Shown here: positions 24,369 through 35,215 of the stretch, piece by piece
Numbering within the stretch: the stretch's first letter is position 1
How the letters are laid out: each line of letters begins with the position of its first letter
From: Haemophilus parainfluenzae
GTDB lineage: Bacteria > Pseudomonadota > Gammaproteobacteria > Enterobacterales > Pasteurellaceae
Reading direction: 5' to 3'
DNA: 64,000 nucleotides
Assembly (NCBI RefSeq): GCF_003252725.1
Contig: NZ_QEPO01000002.1
Location: 186,001-250,000, forward strand
Notes under the pieces: generated by a model
The model's database searches: none
The model's input: the letters and a program-made list of their open reading frames with translations, nothing else
What the model was told of the DNA's origin: nothing
Translations under genes and position numbers: made by a program

Positions 24369-24905
24369 ATGGAACACAAACTTGAGGATATCATTGCGAT
24401 TTTTAATCAATGTTTTGAAGAAGAATATAATACGCGATTGGTTAAAGGTGGGGATGAGCCGATTTACATTCCTGCAAATGATGAGGTGCCTTATAATGCG
24501 ATTTACTTTGCGAGAGGCTTTTACAGCAGTGCATTACATGAAATTGCCCATTGGTTAGTGGCGGGGAAAGAACGCCGTAAATTAGAAGATTTTGGCTATT
24601 GGTATGAGCCGGATGGCCGTTCAGAAGATCGTCAGCGTGATTTTGAAAAGGTTGAAGTGAAGCCTCAAGCATTGGAATGGATTTTAGCCACAGCGGCGGG
24701 ATTCCGTTATTTTGCCAGTGCGGATAATTTGAATGGCAATCCAGGGGATACGCAACCATTTAAGCAAGCGGTATATGAACAAGTAAAAACCTATGCAGAA
24801 AAAGGCTTACCAAAACGCGCAGAAACCTTGCGTCATGCATTGGCTCAATTTTATGGCACTGAAGATCGAATTGATTTAGCGAAATTTGATGTTACTCGCA
24901 TCTAA
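24369..24905 (+). CDS. epmC: Elongation factor P hydroxylase EpmC
   Basis: Hydroxylates the beta-lysylated residue of elongation factor P. 178 residues from the ATG at 24369, which has GGAG 7 bases upstream; E. coli EpmC has 182. The metal-binding motif ALHEIAHW is near residue 57, with RDFEKVEVKPQALEW and AGFRYFASADN later, all typical of the YfcM family. Its own terminator follows. It marks the return to conserved core genes after the accessory region. Confidence 0.92.
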   Translation: MEHKLEDIIAIFNQCFEEEYNTRLVKGGDEPIYIPANDEVPYNAIYFARGFYSSALHEIAHWLVAGKERRKLEDFGYWYEPDGRSEDRQRDFEKVEVKPQALEWILATAAGFRYFASADNLNGNPGDTQPFKQAVYEQVKTYAEKGLPKRAETLRHALAQFYGTEDRIDLAKFDVTRI

Positions 24906-24950
24906 AGCGCAGTCATTTTTAGGCAGATTTTGCGTCTGTCAATTTTCCTT

Positions 24951-24983
24951 AAAATCGGCTAGAATAGGCCGATTTTATTTTTG
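24951..24983 (+). terminator. epmC terminator
   Basis: AAAATCGGC / GCCGATTTT stem with a TAGAATAG loop, followed by ATTTTT. TAGAAT inside the loop could double as a -10 box for prfA. Confidence 0.75.
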
Positions 24984-25002
24984 GCTTTAACTTTATAAAA
25001 AT

Positions 25003-26085
25003 ATGAAAGATTCTATTATTGCAAAACTTGAAAGTTTAAAAGAACGTTATGAAGAATTAGAGGCATTGCTAGGCGATGCGTCGGTGATTTCAGATCAGGA
25101 TAAATTCCGTGCGTATTCTAAAGAATATTCACAACTTGAAGATGTAGTGAAATGTTTTAATCGTTGGAATCAGCTTAATTCTAACATTGCTGAAGCAGAG
25201 TTGATGTTAGATGATCCTGAAATGAAAGAAATGGCAGAAATGGAAATTGAAGAATCCAAAGCCGAAATTGAAGAAGTGGAGCAACAACTTCAAATTCTTT
25301 TATTACCGAAAGATCCAAATGATGAATATAACTGCTATTTAGAAATTCGTGCAGGTACAGGTGGTGATGAAGCGGGTATCTTTGCTGGCGATTTATTCCG
25401 TATGTACAGCCGTTATGCAGAAAGTAAACGCTGGCGTGTTGAAATGCTCAGCGCAAATGAAAGCGAGCAGGGCGGTTATAAAGAAGTCATCGTCAAAGTA
25501 AGCGGTGATGGCGTTTACGGTCAGTTAAAATTTGAATCAGGCGGTCATCGTGTACAACGTGTACCCAAAACAGAAAGCCAAGGTCGTATTCATACTTCTG
25601 CTTGTACTGTTGCGGTGATGCCTGAATTACCAGAATCTGAAATGCCGGAAATCAATCCAGCAGATTTACGTATTGATACCTACCGTTCATCTGGTGCAGG
25701 TGGTCAGCACGTTAATACAACAGACTCTGCGGTACGTATTACCCACATTCCAACAGGTATTGTGGTGGAATGTCAGGATGAGCGTTCACAACATAAAAAC
25801 AAAGCAAAAGCGATGTCTGTATTGGCTTCACGTATTGTTCAGGCAGAGCAAGAACGTCAAGCCGCAGAGCAAGCTGATACTCGCCGTAACTTATTAGGTT
25901 CAGGCGATCGTTCTGATAAAATCCGTACTTATAACTACCCACAAGGTCGTGTAACAGATCACCGTATCAACTTAACGCTCTATCGCTTAGATGAAGTGAT
26001 GAACGGCAAAATTGACGAGCTTATTCAGCCGATTATCACTGAATATCAGGCAGATCAATTAGCGGCGTTATCTGAGAGTAACTAA
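25003..26085 (+). CDS. prfA: Peptide chain release factor 1
   Basis: RF1 recognises UAA and UAG and triggers peptide release; 360 residues, the standard length. GAGGQ with the catalytic GGQ is near residues 232-236 ([12 protein letters not shown]). The stop-codon-reading tripeptide region reads [13 protein letters not shown], so the PxT motif here is Pro-Lys-Thr. The N-terminal helical domain and C-terminal basic tail are intact. The stop overlaps the start of prmC (TAATG), the enzyme that methylates this GGQ. Confidence 0.97.
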   Translation: MKDSIIAKLESLKERYEELEALLGDASVISDQDKFRAYSKEYSQLEDVVKCFNRWNQLNSNIAEAELMLDDPEMKEMAEMEIEESKAEIEEVEQQLQILLLPKDPNDEYNCYLEIRAGTGGDEAGIFAGDLFRMYSRYAESKRWRVEMLSANESEQGGYKEVIVKVSGDGVYGQLKFESGGHRVQRVPKTESQGRIHTSACTVAVMPELPESEMPEINPADLRIDTYRSSGAGGQHVNTTDSAVRITHIPTGIVVECQDERSQHKNKAKAMSVLASRIVQAEQERQAAEQADTRRNLLGSGDRSDKIRTYNYPQGRVTDHRINLTLYRLDEVMNGKIDELIQPIITEYQADQLAALSESN

Positions 26086-26963
26086 TGACCTATCGACAAT
26101 GGCTTGCCGATGCTGCGCAAGCCTTAAATCAGGTAAATCCGACAGAGAATGGCAAAGTTGATGCGTTAGTGCTATTGCAACACGTAACGGGCAAATCGAG
26201 AACGCAAATTTTAGCTTTCGATGAAACGGAAATTGATGAAAAAGTGCGGTTAAAATTGACCGCACTTTTAGATCGTCGTTTAAAAGGCGAACCTATCGCT
26301 TATATCCTCGGTGAAAAAGAATTCTGGTCCTTGCCTTTAAATGTGTCTGAAGGAACATTAATTCCTCGTCCAGATACTGAAATTCTTGTAGAAAAAGCAT
26401 TACAAATTGCGTTAGAAAAACTGGAAGAAAATCCACCGCACTTTCGTATTTTGGATCTTGGTACCGGCACTGGCGCCATTGCATTGGCGTTGTCTTCTGA
26501 GCTTTCTCTAATTTGTCAAAAAAAGCATATTCAATTGGATGTCATTGGTGTGGATTTAATGCCAGAAGTCGTCAAATTAGCGCAATCCAATGCCGAAAAA
26601 AATCAGCTCAAAGTACAATTTTTGCAGAGTCGTTGGTTTGAAAATGTTGAAGGACAGTTTGATATTATCGTCAGTAATCCGCCTTATATTGATGAAACCG
26701 ATGAACATCTTTTCCAAGGTGATGTGCGTTTCGAACCTCGTTCGGCGTTGGTGGCAGGTGAAAACGGTTTAGCTGATTTACGTCATATTATTGAGCAGTC
26801 ACCAAGATATTTAAAAGATAGCGGTTATTTATTGTTAGAGCACGGCTGGAAACAGGGCGAAGAAGTGCGGTCAATTTTCTGGCAAAATCATTGGCAAGGG
26901 GTTGCAACCATACGGGATTATGGCGACAATGAGCGCGTAACGTTGGGATATTGGAAGCAGTAA
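26085..26963 (+). CDS. prmC: Release factor glutamine methyltransferase PrmC
   Basis: S-adenosylmethionine-dependent N5-glutamine methyltransferase acting on the GGQ motif of RF1 and RF2; 292 residues. An N-terminal helical substrate-binding domain (1-80) is followed by the Rossmann fold with LDLGTGTGAIALALS (SAM motif I) and the signature SNPPYID. It overlaps prfA at the 5' end and the SirB1-like gene at the 3' end, each by one base. Two Hin uptake cores face each other inside the coding region near 26240-26268. Confidence 0.96.
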   Translation: MTYRQWLADAAQALNQVNPTENGKVDALVLLQHVTGKSRTQILAFDETEIDEKVRLKLTALLDRRLKGEPIAYILGEKEFWSLPLNVSEGTLIPRPDTEILVEKALQIALEKLEENPPHFRILDLGTGTGAIALALSSELSLICQKKHIQLDVIGVDLMPEVVKLAQSNAEKNQLKVQFLQSRWFENVEGQFDIIVSNPPYIDETDEHLFQGDVRFEPRSALVAGENGLADLRHIIEQSPRYLKDSGYLLLEHGWKQGEEVRSIFWQNHWQGVATIRDYGDNERVTLGYWKQ

Positions 26964-27766
26964 TGAAATACGATCAAAAAGCCTTATATGCTGAACTGAC
27001 TCATTTTTATTTGAGCATTTGTGAGAAAGAGCAACTTGATGAACCTCGTATAAGAGGGCTTGTTGGAAGCTTAGTGCGTAAAGCTCGCCAAGCTATTCCA
27101 GAAGAATGGGATGATAAAGCTAAAATTCATCAATTATTACAGCTATTTTACGGTGACTGGGGCTTTCATTGCGATGCGGACAATTATTTCTATGCTCGCA
27201 ATTTATATCTTCCATATATTTTAGAAGAACGAGAAGGCATGCCGGTGAGTCTTGGCGCCTTAATACTTTATTTAGCTGCAAGTTTAAAATTACCGATTTA
27301 TCCCGTAAATTTCCCGACCCAACTGATTTTACGTGCAGAAGTAGAGGGTGAAGTGGCGTTCATTGATCCTTGGAGCGGAAAATATATTTCAGTGGATGAA
27401 TTGAAGAAACTCTATGAGGGTGCCTTTGGTTTTGGCGCTCAAATTCAACCTGAGGATTTAGCCCGAGCAGATATTCCGATGCTGACAGCACGTTTCCGTC
27501 AGCTCGCCAAAAATACCTTAATTCGTGAAGAACAAAACGATTTGGCTTTTAATTATATCCAATTCTTGTTAGCGGGAAGAAAAGATCCTTACGATATTCG
27601 CGATCGTGGCTTAGTGTTGGCGCAAATGGGCGCTTATCCTTCAGCTATTGAGGATTTAGAATATTTTGTGGATCAATGTCCAAATGATCCCACTTCTTCG
27701 CTGTTAAAAACTCAACTTTTAGAACTGAAAGGCGAAGCATTGAAAGATGCCAATGCCATCCATTAA
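26963..27766 (+). CDS. SirB1-family protein (transglutaminase-like N-domain, TPR-like C-region)
   Basis: 267 residues starting at the ATG that overlaps the prmC stop. The family is placed by the conserved core REGMPVSLGALILYLA and LPIYPVNFPTQLILRAE with FIDPWSGKY, and by the C-terminal TPR-like stretch RDRGLVLAQMGAYPSAIEDLEYF. In E. coli the homologue follows prfA-prmC in the same way, ahead of kdsA. The biochemical function is not established. Presence in this coupled operon suggests a housekeeping role. Confidence 0.85.
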   Translation: MKYDQKALYAELTHFYLSICEKEQLDEPRIRGLVGSLVRKARQAIPEEWDDKAKIHQLLQLFYGDWGFHCDADNYFYARNLYLPYILEEREGMPVSLGALILYLAASLKLPIYPVNFPTQLILRAEVEGEVAFIDPWSGKYISVDELKKLYEGAFGFGAQIQPEDLARADIPMLTARFRQLAKNTLIREEQNDLAFNYIQFLLAGRKDPYDIRDRGLVLAQMGAYPSAIEDLEYFVDQCPNDPTSSLLKTQLLELKGEALKDANAIH

Positions 27767-28633
<867 letters not shown>

Positions 28634-28638
28634 TAGAG

Positions 28639-28678
28639 AAGTGCGGTTGAAAACAGCGTTGTTTTTGACCGCACTTTT
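28639..28678 (+). terminator. Paired-USS hairpin after kdsA
   Basis: AAGTGCGGTT at 28639 and GACCGCACTT ending at 28676 form a stem with a loop of about 20 bases, followed by TTGTTCT. It is a weak T-run, so it may only partly stop transcription into the next gene. Confidence 0.55.
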
Positions 28679-28699
28679 GTTCTGTAAAAGGAGATAACA

Positions 28700-29647
28700 A
28701 TGAATATCGTATTTTTAGACAGCACCGCAATTCCGAAACATATTCCTATTCCTCGTCCAAGCTTTCCGCATAACTGGGTAGAGTATGAATATACTTCCGC
28801 GGAGCAAACCATTGAGCGAGCAAAAGACGCGGATATTATTATCACCAGTAAAGTGATTTTAAGCCGTGAGGTGTTGCAACAACTACCTAAATTAAAATTG
28901 ATTGCTATCACTGCAACAGGCACCAATAACGTGGATTTAGACGCGGCAAAAGAATTGGGTGTAGCAGTTAAAAATGTGACGGGTTATTCTGCCACGACTG
29001 TACCTGAGCATGTGTTGGGGATGATTTTTGCGTTAAAACATAGTCTAGCAGGTTGGCAGCGCGATCAAATCACTGGAAAATGGACTGAGAGTAAACAGTT
29101 CTGTTATTTTGATTATCCCATTACAGATGTTAAAGGTTCAACATTAGGTGTGTTTGGAAAAGGCTGTTTAGGCACAGAAGTAGGGCGTTTAGCAGAACTT
29201 TTAGGCATGAACGTTCTTTATGCTGAACATCGAAATGCCACAACGTGCCGTGAAGGTTACACGCCTTTTGAAGAGGTGATAAAACAGGCCGATATTCTGA
29301 CATTGCATTGTGCATTGACTGAAACAACTAAAAATTTAATCAATCAAGAAACCTTGTCACTTTGTAAGAAAGGGGCGTATTTAATCAATACTGGTCGTGG
29401 TCCATTGATTGACGAGCAAGCAGTTTGTGACGCATTAAAATCAGGACAATTAGGTGGTGCCGCATTAGATGTGTTAGTGAAAGAACCACCAGAGAAAAAC
29501 AATCCACTGATTGAATTAGCGAAAACGATGCCGAATTTAATTATCACACCTCATATTGCTTGGGCGAGTGATAGCGCGGTAACCACGCTAACGAAAAAAG
29601 TGACGCAAAATATTGAAGATTTCGTTCAACAATTAAATCAAAAATAA
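28700..29647 (+). CDS. D-isomer-specific 2-hydroxyacid dehydrogenase (HprA-like)
   Basis: NAD-dependent 2-hydroxyacid dehydrogenase of 315 residues, closest in look to glycerate/hydroxypyruvate reductases. The nucleotide-binding loop is GVFGKGCLGTEVGRLAE near 150. Catalytic Arg is in NTGRGPLID, Glu in VKEPPEKN, and His in ITPHIAWAS. AAAGGAG precedes the ATG. Its stop overlaps the lolC start by one base, so an unrelated metabolic gene is translationally coupled to the lipoprotein exporter. The exact substrate is not known. Confidence 0.88.
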   Translation: MNIVFLDSTAIPKHIPIPRPSFPHNWVEYEYTSAEQTIERAKDADIIITSKVILSREVLQQLPKLKLIAITATGTNNVDLDAAKELGVAVKNVTGYSATTVPEHVLGMIFALKHSLAGWQRDQITGKWTESKQFCYFDYPITDVKGSTLGVFGKGCLGTEVGRLAELLGMNVLYAEHRNATTCREGYTPFEEVIKQADILTLHCALTETTKNLINQETLSLCKKGAYLINTGRGPLIDEQAVCDALKSGQLGGAALDVLVKEPPEKNNPLIELAKTMPNLIITPHIAWASDSAVTTLTKKVTQNIEDFVQQLNQK

Positions 29648-30828
29648 TGAATTTACCTATTTCTTTATACGTCGCCCTGCGATATTGGCGGGCAAAAAGC
29701 GCTGATCGTTTTGGGCGACTTGTTGCTAATTTGGCAAGCTTTGGCATCGTACTGGGTGTGATGGCATTGATTATTGTGCTTTCTGTCATGAATGGACTAG
29801 AAGGCTATCAAAAACAACAGGTGCTTTCGAGCATTCCGCATGCGATTGTTAGCCAAGAAGCGCCTATTTCGGCAGAAAAACCGCTTGAAAATACACCGCA
29901 CTTTGTGCAAAAAGCCGTGCCGATTAATACGACGAATGTTGTGTTTCAAACAGCAAAAGGTGTGAGTGCAGGACAAGTGATTGGTATTCAGTCTTTTTCA
30001 GATGATCCTTTATTAGAAGATATTGATCCTAGTCAGTTTAACCAACTTTTACCGCAAGGTGAGTTTAAGTTAGTTATGGGCGATAAGTTAGCGCAAAAAT
30101 TAGGCTTAGCAGTGGGTGATAAGGTTCGTTTAATGATTACGGAAAACAGCCAATACACCCCGTTTGGTCGTGTGCCGATGCAGCGTTTATTTACTGTGAG
30201 TGAAATTTACTATGATTATGGCGAAGCATCAGGTTATGAAGTTTTTGCTAATTTAGCGGATATTGGTCGCCTAATGCGTATTCAGCCAGGTGAGGCTCAA
30301 GGCTATCGTTTATTCCTAGATGATCCTTTCCAAATCACAGAATTGCCGAGTTATTTTAAAGAGAGTCATATCAGCGATTGGCGTGTCCAAAAAGGGGAGT
30401 TTTTCCAAGCAGTTCGTATGGAAAAAAATATGATGGGCTTGTTGATTAGCCTAATTATTGTTGTTGCGATTTCCAATATTGTGACCTCATTAAGTTTAAT
30501 GGTGGTGGATAAACAAGGGGAAATTGCCATTTTGCAAACGCAAGGTGTCACTAAATCACAAGTACGTTCGATCTTTATTTATCAAGGTTTATTGGTTGGG
30601 CTAGTGGGCACGTTGATTGGTGCTGTACTGGGCGTATTAATCACCTTAAACCTTGGGGCAATTTTAAGTGCGGTCAATCCGAACGGTGTTTTCTTGCCAA
30701 CATCCATTGAGCCTGTGCAAGTCATTATTGTGATTGCCTTTTCTTTATTGTTATCTTTATTATCAACCATTTATCCAGCTTATCGTGCGGCAAAAACTGA
30801 GCCTGCGGAAGCATTACGTTATGAGTAA
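29647..30828 (+). CDS. lolC: Lipoprotein-releasing ABC transporter permease LolC
   Basis: Inner-membrane subunit of LolCDE, which extracts outer-membrane lipoproteins and hands them to LolA. 393 residues: a first membrane helix (about 23-45), a large periplasmic domain (about 50-260) that docks LolA, then three helices in the last third (LLISLIIVVAISNIVTSLSL, GLLVGLVGTLIGAVLGVLI, VIIVIAFSLLLSLLSTIYPA). Start overlaps the upstream dehydrogenase stop. lolD follows after 3 bases. Confidence 0.93.
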   Translation: MNLPISLYVALRYWRAKSADRFGRLVANLASFGIVLGVMALIIVLSVMNGLEGYQKQQVLSSIPHAIVSQEAPISAEKPLENTPHFVQKAVPINTTNVVFQTAKGVSAGQVIGIQSFSDDPLLEDIDPSQFNQLLPQGEFKLVMGDKLAQKLGLAVGDKVRLMITENSQYTPFGRVPMQRLFTVSEIYYDYGEASGYEVFANLADIGRLMRIQPGEAQGYRLFLDDPFQITELPSYFKESHISDWRVQKGEFFQAVRMEKNMMGLLISLIIVVAISNIVTSLSLMVVDKQGEIAILQTQGVTKSQVRSIFIYQGLLVGLVGTLIGAVLGVLITLNLGAILSAVNPNGVFLPTSIEPVQVIIVIAFSLLLSLLSTIYPAYRAAKTEPAEALRYE

Positions 30829-30831
30829 AAT

Positions 30832-31515
30832 ATGAATAACTACTTATTAGAATGCCAAAATATTAATAAATTTTACCAAGAAGGCGAGAACCAAACCCAA
30901 GTATTAAAAGGCGTAAGCTTTGCCATGAAACCACAAGAATTAGTGGCGATTGTGGGAAGTTCTGGTTCGGGAAAAAGTACTTTATTACACACTTTAGGTG
31001 GTTTAGATCAGCCAAGCAGTGGGGAAGTGTTTATTAAAGGGCAATCTTTGCAAAAGGCGTCTGAAAGTGAATTGGCTAAATTACGTAACCAAAATCTAGG
31101 GTTTGTATATCAATTTCACCATTTAATGGCGGATTTTACTGCGTTAGAAAATGTGATGATGCCGATGTTAATTGGTCGTCAGAATAAAACAGAAGCAAAA
31201 GATCGTGCTGAAAAAATATTGGGTGCAGTAGGCTTAAGTCATCGCATTACTCATCGTCCATCTGCACTTTCGGGCGGTGAACGTCAACGAGTGGCGATTG
31301 CTCGTGCATTAGTGAATAATCCCGCTCTTGTCTTGGCCGATGAACCAACTGGGAACTTGGATCATAAAACCACCGAAAGTATTTTTGAGTTGATTCAAAC
31401 CTTGAATGCGGAACAAAACATTGCGTTTTTATTGGTTACACATGATATGTCATTAGCGCAAAAACTGTCTCGTTGCTTAACCATGCAAGACGGCATTTTG
31501 AAGGAAGGTGCATAA
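30832..31515 (+). CDS. lolD: Lipoprotein-releasing system ATPase LolD
   Basis: ATPase of the LolCDE complex; 227 residues. Walker A is GSSGSGKST near 42, Q-loop VYQFHHLM near 92, and signature LSGGERQR near 146. Walker B is [13 protein letters not shown], and the H-loop is LVTHD. Its stop overlaps the lolE start by one base. Confidence 0.96.
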   Translation: MNNYLLECQNINKFYQEGENQTQVLKGVSFAMKPQELVAIVGSSGSGKSTLLHTLGGLDQPSSGEVFIKGQSLQKASESELAKLRNQNLGFVYQFHHLMADFTALENVMMPMLIGRQNKTEAKDRAEKILGAVGLSHRITHRPSALSGGERQRVAIARALVNNPALVLADEPTGNLDHKTTESIFELIQTLNAEQNIAFLLVTHDMSLAQKLSRCLTMQDGILKEGA

Positions 31516-32765
31516 TGAATACGCCTTTTTTCATTAGTTGGCGTTATCAACGAGGTAAGCAAAAGAATCCGTTGGTGGCGTTAATTTCAAAATTCTCTGC
31601 TATCGGTATCGCCCTTGGCGTGGCGGTGTTGATCGTGGGGTTAAGTGCGATGAATGGCTTTGAGCGAGAATTAAACTCGCGCATTTTGGCTGTCGTGCCA
31701 CATGTGGAAATTACAGTAAATCCACAGGGCAATGAAGCCACATTAAACCATTGGCAAAAGCTAGCAGATCGTCTAAAAACAAATAAAAAAATTACCGCAC
31801 TTTCACCTTTTGTGAGTTTTACTGCCTTAGTTGAAAACGGCAATAAACTTAAAGTCGTTCAAGTGAAAGGGGTCGATAAACAAGCTGAAGATCAAGTAAG
31901 TTCTCTTGGTAAGTTTGTGGAAGGTGATGGCTGGCAAAAATTTGCAGAAGAAGGCGGATTGGTGCTGGGCTCTGGTATTGCCAAAGCGTTAGATGTTAAA
32001 GCTGGCGATTGGGTGTCGTTATTAATCTCTCAACCGAATGGCGAAGATCAAATGGCGCAACCTAATCGTGAGCGTATTCAAGTGACCGCTATTTTGCGTT
32101 TAGATGGTCAGTTAGACCACAGTTATGCCTTACTGGCATTGCCTCAAGCTCAAGAATTAATGGGGTATCGCGAAGATCAAATTACGGGTGTTGAATTAAA
32201 AGTGGATGATCCATTCAAAGTACAAGACATGGATTATTCGATGCTAAATGATTATCCTCAACTGCTTTACATTCAAAACTGGGTGGCAAAATTTGGCTAT
32301 ATGTATCGTGATATTCAGCTTATCCGTACTGTGATGTATATTGCGATGGTGCTTGTAATTGGGGTGGCGTGTTTTAATATCGTTTCTACTTTAATTATGG
32401 CGGTAAAAGACAAGCAAGGTGATATTGCGATTATGCGAACCCTGGGGGCAAATAATGGCTTTATTAAGCAGATCTTTATTTGGTATGGCTTGCTTGCAGG
32501 AATGAAAGGGTGTTTGATTGGTATCGTGTTAGGTGTTGTACTCGCGCTGAATCTCACGCCGATTATTCAAGGCATCGAGGCATTACTTGGTAAAAAACTG
32601 TTATCAGATGGCATCTATTTCGTTGATTTTTTACCAAGCGAATTACATTGGTTCGATGTTGTATTAGTTCTCGTGGCGGCATTGGTATTGAGTTTACTCG
32701 CCAGTCTTTATCCAGCCAGTCGAGCCGCGAAGTTACAACCGGCTCAAGTATTGAGTAATCACTAA
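31515..32765 (+). CDS. lolE: Lipoprotein-releasing ABC transporter permease LolE
   Basis: Second permease of LolCDE; 416 residues from the ATG overlapping the lolD stop (AAGGAAGGTG upstream). The architecture is the same as LolC, with one N-terminal helix, a large periplasmic domain (about 45-270) and three C-terminal helices. It ends in SLYPASRAAKLQPAQVL, the usual MacB/FtsX-type close. LolC and LolE are kept as separate genes here, unlike genomes with a single LolF. Confidence 0.94.
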   Translation: MNTPFFISWRYQRGKQKNPLVALISKFSAIGIALGVAVLIVGLSAMNGFERELNSRILAVVPHVEITVNPQGNEATLNHWQKLADRLKTNKKITALSPFVSFTALVENGNKLKVVQVKGVDKQAEDQVSSLGKFVEGDGWQKFAEEGGLVLGSGIAKALDVKAGDWVSLLISQPNGEDQMAQPNRERIQVTAILRLDGQLDHSYALLALPQAQELMGYREDQITGVELKVDDPFKVQDMDYSMLNDYPQLLYIQNWVAKFGYMYRDIQLIRTVMYIAMVLVIGVACFNIVSTLIMAVKDKQGDIAIMRTLGANNGFIKQIFIWYGLLAGMKGCLIGIVLGVVLALNLTPIIQGIEALLGKKLLSDGIYFVDFLPSELHWFDVVLVLVAALVLSLLASLYPASRAAKLQPAQVLSNH

Positions 32766-32767
32766 TA

Positions 32768-32807
32768 AAAAATCAGGGATTAAGTATTTAATCCCTGATT
32801 TTTTTAT
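32768..32807 (+). terminator. Terminator of the lolCDE operon
   Basis: AAATCAGGGATTAA / TTAATCCCTGATTT, a 14-bp stem, with a TTTTTTATT tail. The A-run on the other side makes it workable for the minus strand as well (zapG ends at 32825). Confidence 0.9.
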
Positions 32808-32824
32808 TGTTCAACCGTTAATCA

Positions 32825-33235
32825 TTATTGGTTTTCTTTATCTGTTTTTAATAAGCCAGATGAACCTTCAGAATAATCACGCGGTGGCTCTTCAGATTTA
32901 CTTTCTGATGAGGCGGTCACCAATTGCTGGGTAAATAAACCTTTGTCGGCAGGTTTACTGCCAAGCAAGGCTTCAGATGAAACGGCATAGTGACGGTACA
33001 GTTTTTGATAATCACCAATTAAGGTTTTAAATAATTCAGCACTTTCTGCGAAATGTTTTTCAAGTTGTGCTTGTTTATCGCTTAATTGTGTTTTTACTTC
33101 TTTTAGTTCAGCTTCGGTTTGAACTTGTTTTTTAACAGACCCTTTTGTTAATCGTAATAAGACATAGCCTAAGATTACGCCAACAACAAGCCCAATCACT
33201 GCAGCTTGCCACATTTCTGGTGTCCATGATTGCAT
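32825..33235 (-). CDS. zapG: Z-ring-associated membrane protein ZapG (YhcB, DUF1043)
   Basis: 136 residues: one N-terminal membrane helix (AAVIGLVVGVILGYVLLRL), then a coiled-coil (about 35-75, VQTEAELKEVKTQLSDKQAQLEKH). A conserved short motif follows (FKTLIGDYQKLYRHYA), then a disordered tail. The E. coli homologue YhcB/ZapG affects cell division and envelope growth. Monocistronic by layout. Confidence 0.88.
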   Translation of the reverse strand: MQSWTPEMWQAAVIGLVVGVILGYVLLRLTKGSVKKQVQTEAELKEVKTQLSDKQAQLEKHFAESAELFKTLIGDYQKLYRHYAVSSEALLGSKPADKGLFTQQLVTASSESKSEEPPRDYSEGSSGLLKTDKENQ

Positions 33236-33324
33236 ACATTACTCCTTCTTTTGAATTCAGTGTTTAGTGTAAAGGAAAAACAAAAAACTTTCTTTGCGGT
33301 TGGTCACATTTTGAAAAAACTTGT

Positions 33325-33675
33325 TTATACAGCCGCAATAATAACGATCTCAACTTTCCAATCAGGATCTGCAAGTTTTGCTTCTACCGTTGCTCGGCTT
33401 GGTGGATTTTGGCTATCGACCCATTCATCCCATGCTTGGTTAAGTTGAGCATAGTCTGCCATATCTGCAAGGAAGATTTGCGTGGTAAGAATTTTGCTTT
33501 TTTCTGAACCAATTTCAGCCAATAATTTATCGATCAGTGAAAGGACTTCTTTGGTTTGTTCGTAAGCATTTTGCTTAACGGTTTTTTCCGGTACTTGGCC
33601 AGCAAAATAGGCGGTATTGTTATGAATAACGACTTCAGAAAAGCGTTTGCTTGGTTGAATGCGTTGAATCGACAT
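33325..33675 (-). CDS. RidA/YjgF-family enamine deaminase
   Basis: 116 residues from the ATG at 33675, preceded by AAGGAG at 6 bases; the extension to 33774 overlaps the neighbour's promoter region and is rejected. Family features are VIHNNTAYFAGQVPE near the start, KILTTQIFLADMADYAQLNQAWDEWV, and the signature PPSRATVEAKLADPDWKVEIV with the conserved Arg. RidA proteins destroy reactive enamine/imine intermediates. This one resembles the YoaB-like subgroup rather than classical RidA, so its substrate range is uncertain. Confidence 0.85.
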   Translation of the reverse strand: MSIQRIQPSKRFSEVVIHNNTAYFAGQVPEKTVKQNAYEQTKEVLSLIDKLLAEIGSEKSKILTTQIFLADMADYAQLNQAWDEWVDSQNPPSRATVEAKLADPDWKVEIVIIAAV

Positions 33676-33786
33676 AATGGCTCCTTTTTGATGAAGATAA
33701 TTCCATTCTAAAGGCGGTTTTAGACTTTGTAAATCAAGAAATTGTGGGATAAAATAACTGAGAATTTTTATCAACTAAAGAGAACT

Positions 33787-34503
33787 ATGAAACTCCTGAT
33801 TTCGAATCAATATGGCGCCATTGTGATGGCATTATTGCCTTTTGTTTACGGTATGTTATTAGCTTCACCTGTTTGGGCGCATTTCTTTTTGCTTTTAGCT
33901 TGGTTCACCATGTATTTGCTGAGTTACCCAATGCTTAGTCTCTTTAAAGGCAAAAATATGGCGGAATATAAAAAGTGGACAATCATCTATGGTGTTGCAG
34001 CTTTTTTATTTGCGATTCCTGCCATTTTTTATAACTGGCAAATTCTTTTCTTTATTGCCGCCATGTTTCCTTTTGTGTTGGTGAGTATCTATTACACCAA
34101 GAAAAAAGATGAACGCAATCTTCTCAATGATTTAGCTGGTATTGCAATTTTTGCCCTTGCAGGCATGGGATCCTATTATTTTTCTGACCGCACTTTTGAT
34201 GAAAAAATCTGGTGGGTGGCGCTGTATCCAAGCTTATTTTTTATTGGTACCACGCTTTACGTCAAATCAATGATGCGTGAACGTAAAAATCCGCTTTATC
34301 TCAAAGCCTCCATTATTTTCCACGTGCTTTGTGTACTCGGTTGCTTGTTTACCCAACAATATGTCTTATCACTTGCTTTTGTGCCGGCGTTAATTCGCGC
34401 TATTTATTTACCAACCAAGAAACTTTCGGTTAAGCAAGTCGGTCTAATAGAATTCGGAACATCTGCGATTTTTTTAATTATTTTATTGATAGCGACGTTA
34501 TAA
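33787..34503 (+). CDS. YwiC-like membrane protein
   Basis: 238-residue integral membrane protein with seven or eight hydrophobic helices, of the YwiC-like family as judged from [22 protein letters not shown] at the N-terminus. The ATG at 33787 follows AAAGAGAACT. Function is unknown. It is one base from the next gene, so the two are probably co-transcribed. A Hin uptake core lies within the coding region (GACCGCACTTTT near 34189). Confidence 0.75.
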   Translation: MKLLISNQYGAIVMALLPFVYGMLLASPVWAHFFLLLAWFTMYLLSYPMLSLFKGKNMAEYKKWTIIYGVAAFLFAIPAIFYNWQILFFIAAMFPFVLVSIYYTKKKDERNLLNDLAGIAIFALAGMGSYYFSDRTFDEKIWWVALYPSLFFIGTTLYVKSMMRERKNPLYLKASIIFHVLCVLGCLFTQQYVLSLAFVPALIRAIYLPTKKLSVKQVGLIEFGTSAIFLIILLIATL

Positions 34504-34504
34504 G

Positions 34505-35179
34505 ATGAAGACATTAGCCAAACTTTTACTCCTCGCCACACTTACCTTAAGTAGTTCAGCATTTGCGATGAAAACCATTGATTTGGTTGATAAAGCGCAA
34601 ATGACGGATCAGCAAAAAATGGATCTAGCGCAAAAGCTCGCTGAGAAACAAGATTGGAAAGCCGTTTTTGAAATTATGTATCCTCTTGCGTTGGAAGGTA
34701 ATTTACAAGCGCAAAGCAATTTAGGGATGCTTTATAATTTAGGCCGTGGAGTGGATGAAAATAAAGAGTTGGCTTATTGGTGGTTTAGCGAAGCCGCTGA
34801 GCGAGGCAGTATTAAAGCTATCAATAATTTGGCAGTCATGTATTTCAACGGCAACAACTATGTGAAACAAAATACCGCTCAAGCGATTAAATTATTTGAA
34901 GCAAGTGCAACAAAAGATCCCGATGCTATGCTTACATTAGGGGAAATTTATACCAATCAGAAAGAATTTACCAAAGCCTTTGAATGGTTTCAAAAAGCCG
35001 CGAATGCGGGTAGTAATGAGGGGCGATTCCGTTTAGCTAGTTTGTATGAAGAAGGGATTGGAACACAAGTCAATATTGGCTTGGCCAAATTACTTTATTT
35101 GGAAATTATGAATACAGCGAAAAAGGATGAAATCAAAGAAATCGCCAGACAGCGATTACAACGTTTAAGCTTGTATTAA
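34505..35179 (+). CDS. Exported Sel1-like repeat protein
   Basis: 224 residues with a signal peptide ([21 protein letters not shown]). About four Sel1-type TPR repeats follow: [56 protein letters not shown] and [22 protein letters not shown]. Such proteins act as adaptor scaffolds. It starts one base after the YwiC-like gene stop, and a terminator follows. Confidence 0.85.
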   Translation: MKTLAKLLLLATLTLSSSAFAMKTIDLVDKAQMTDQQKMDLAQKLAEKQDWKAVFEIMYPLALEGNLQAQSNLGMLYNLGRGVDENKELAYWWFSEAAERGSIKAINNLAVMYFNGNNYVKQNTAQAIKLFEASATKDPDAMLTLGEIYTNQKEFTKAFEWFQKAANAGSNEGRFRLASLYEEGIGTQVNIGLAKLLYLEIMNTAKKDEIKEIARQRLQRLSLY

Positions 35180-35215
35180 AAAAGTGCGGTTGATTTTAAC
35201 CGCACTTTTTTTATT
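35180..35215. terminator. Paired-USS terminator, convergent Sel1 gene / mnmC
   Basis: AAAAAGTGCGGTT / AACCGCACTTTTT stem with a GATTT loop and T-runs on both strands. Confidence 0.88.

Noticed and set aside
26238-26270. Facing uptake cores inside prmC as an internal terminator
   Set aside because: They lie within an intact conserved coding region and lack a T-run of useful length. They are more likely just uptake signals.
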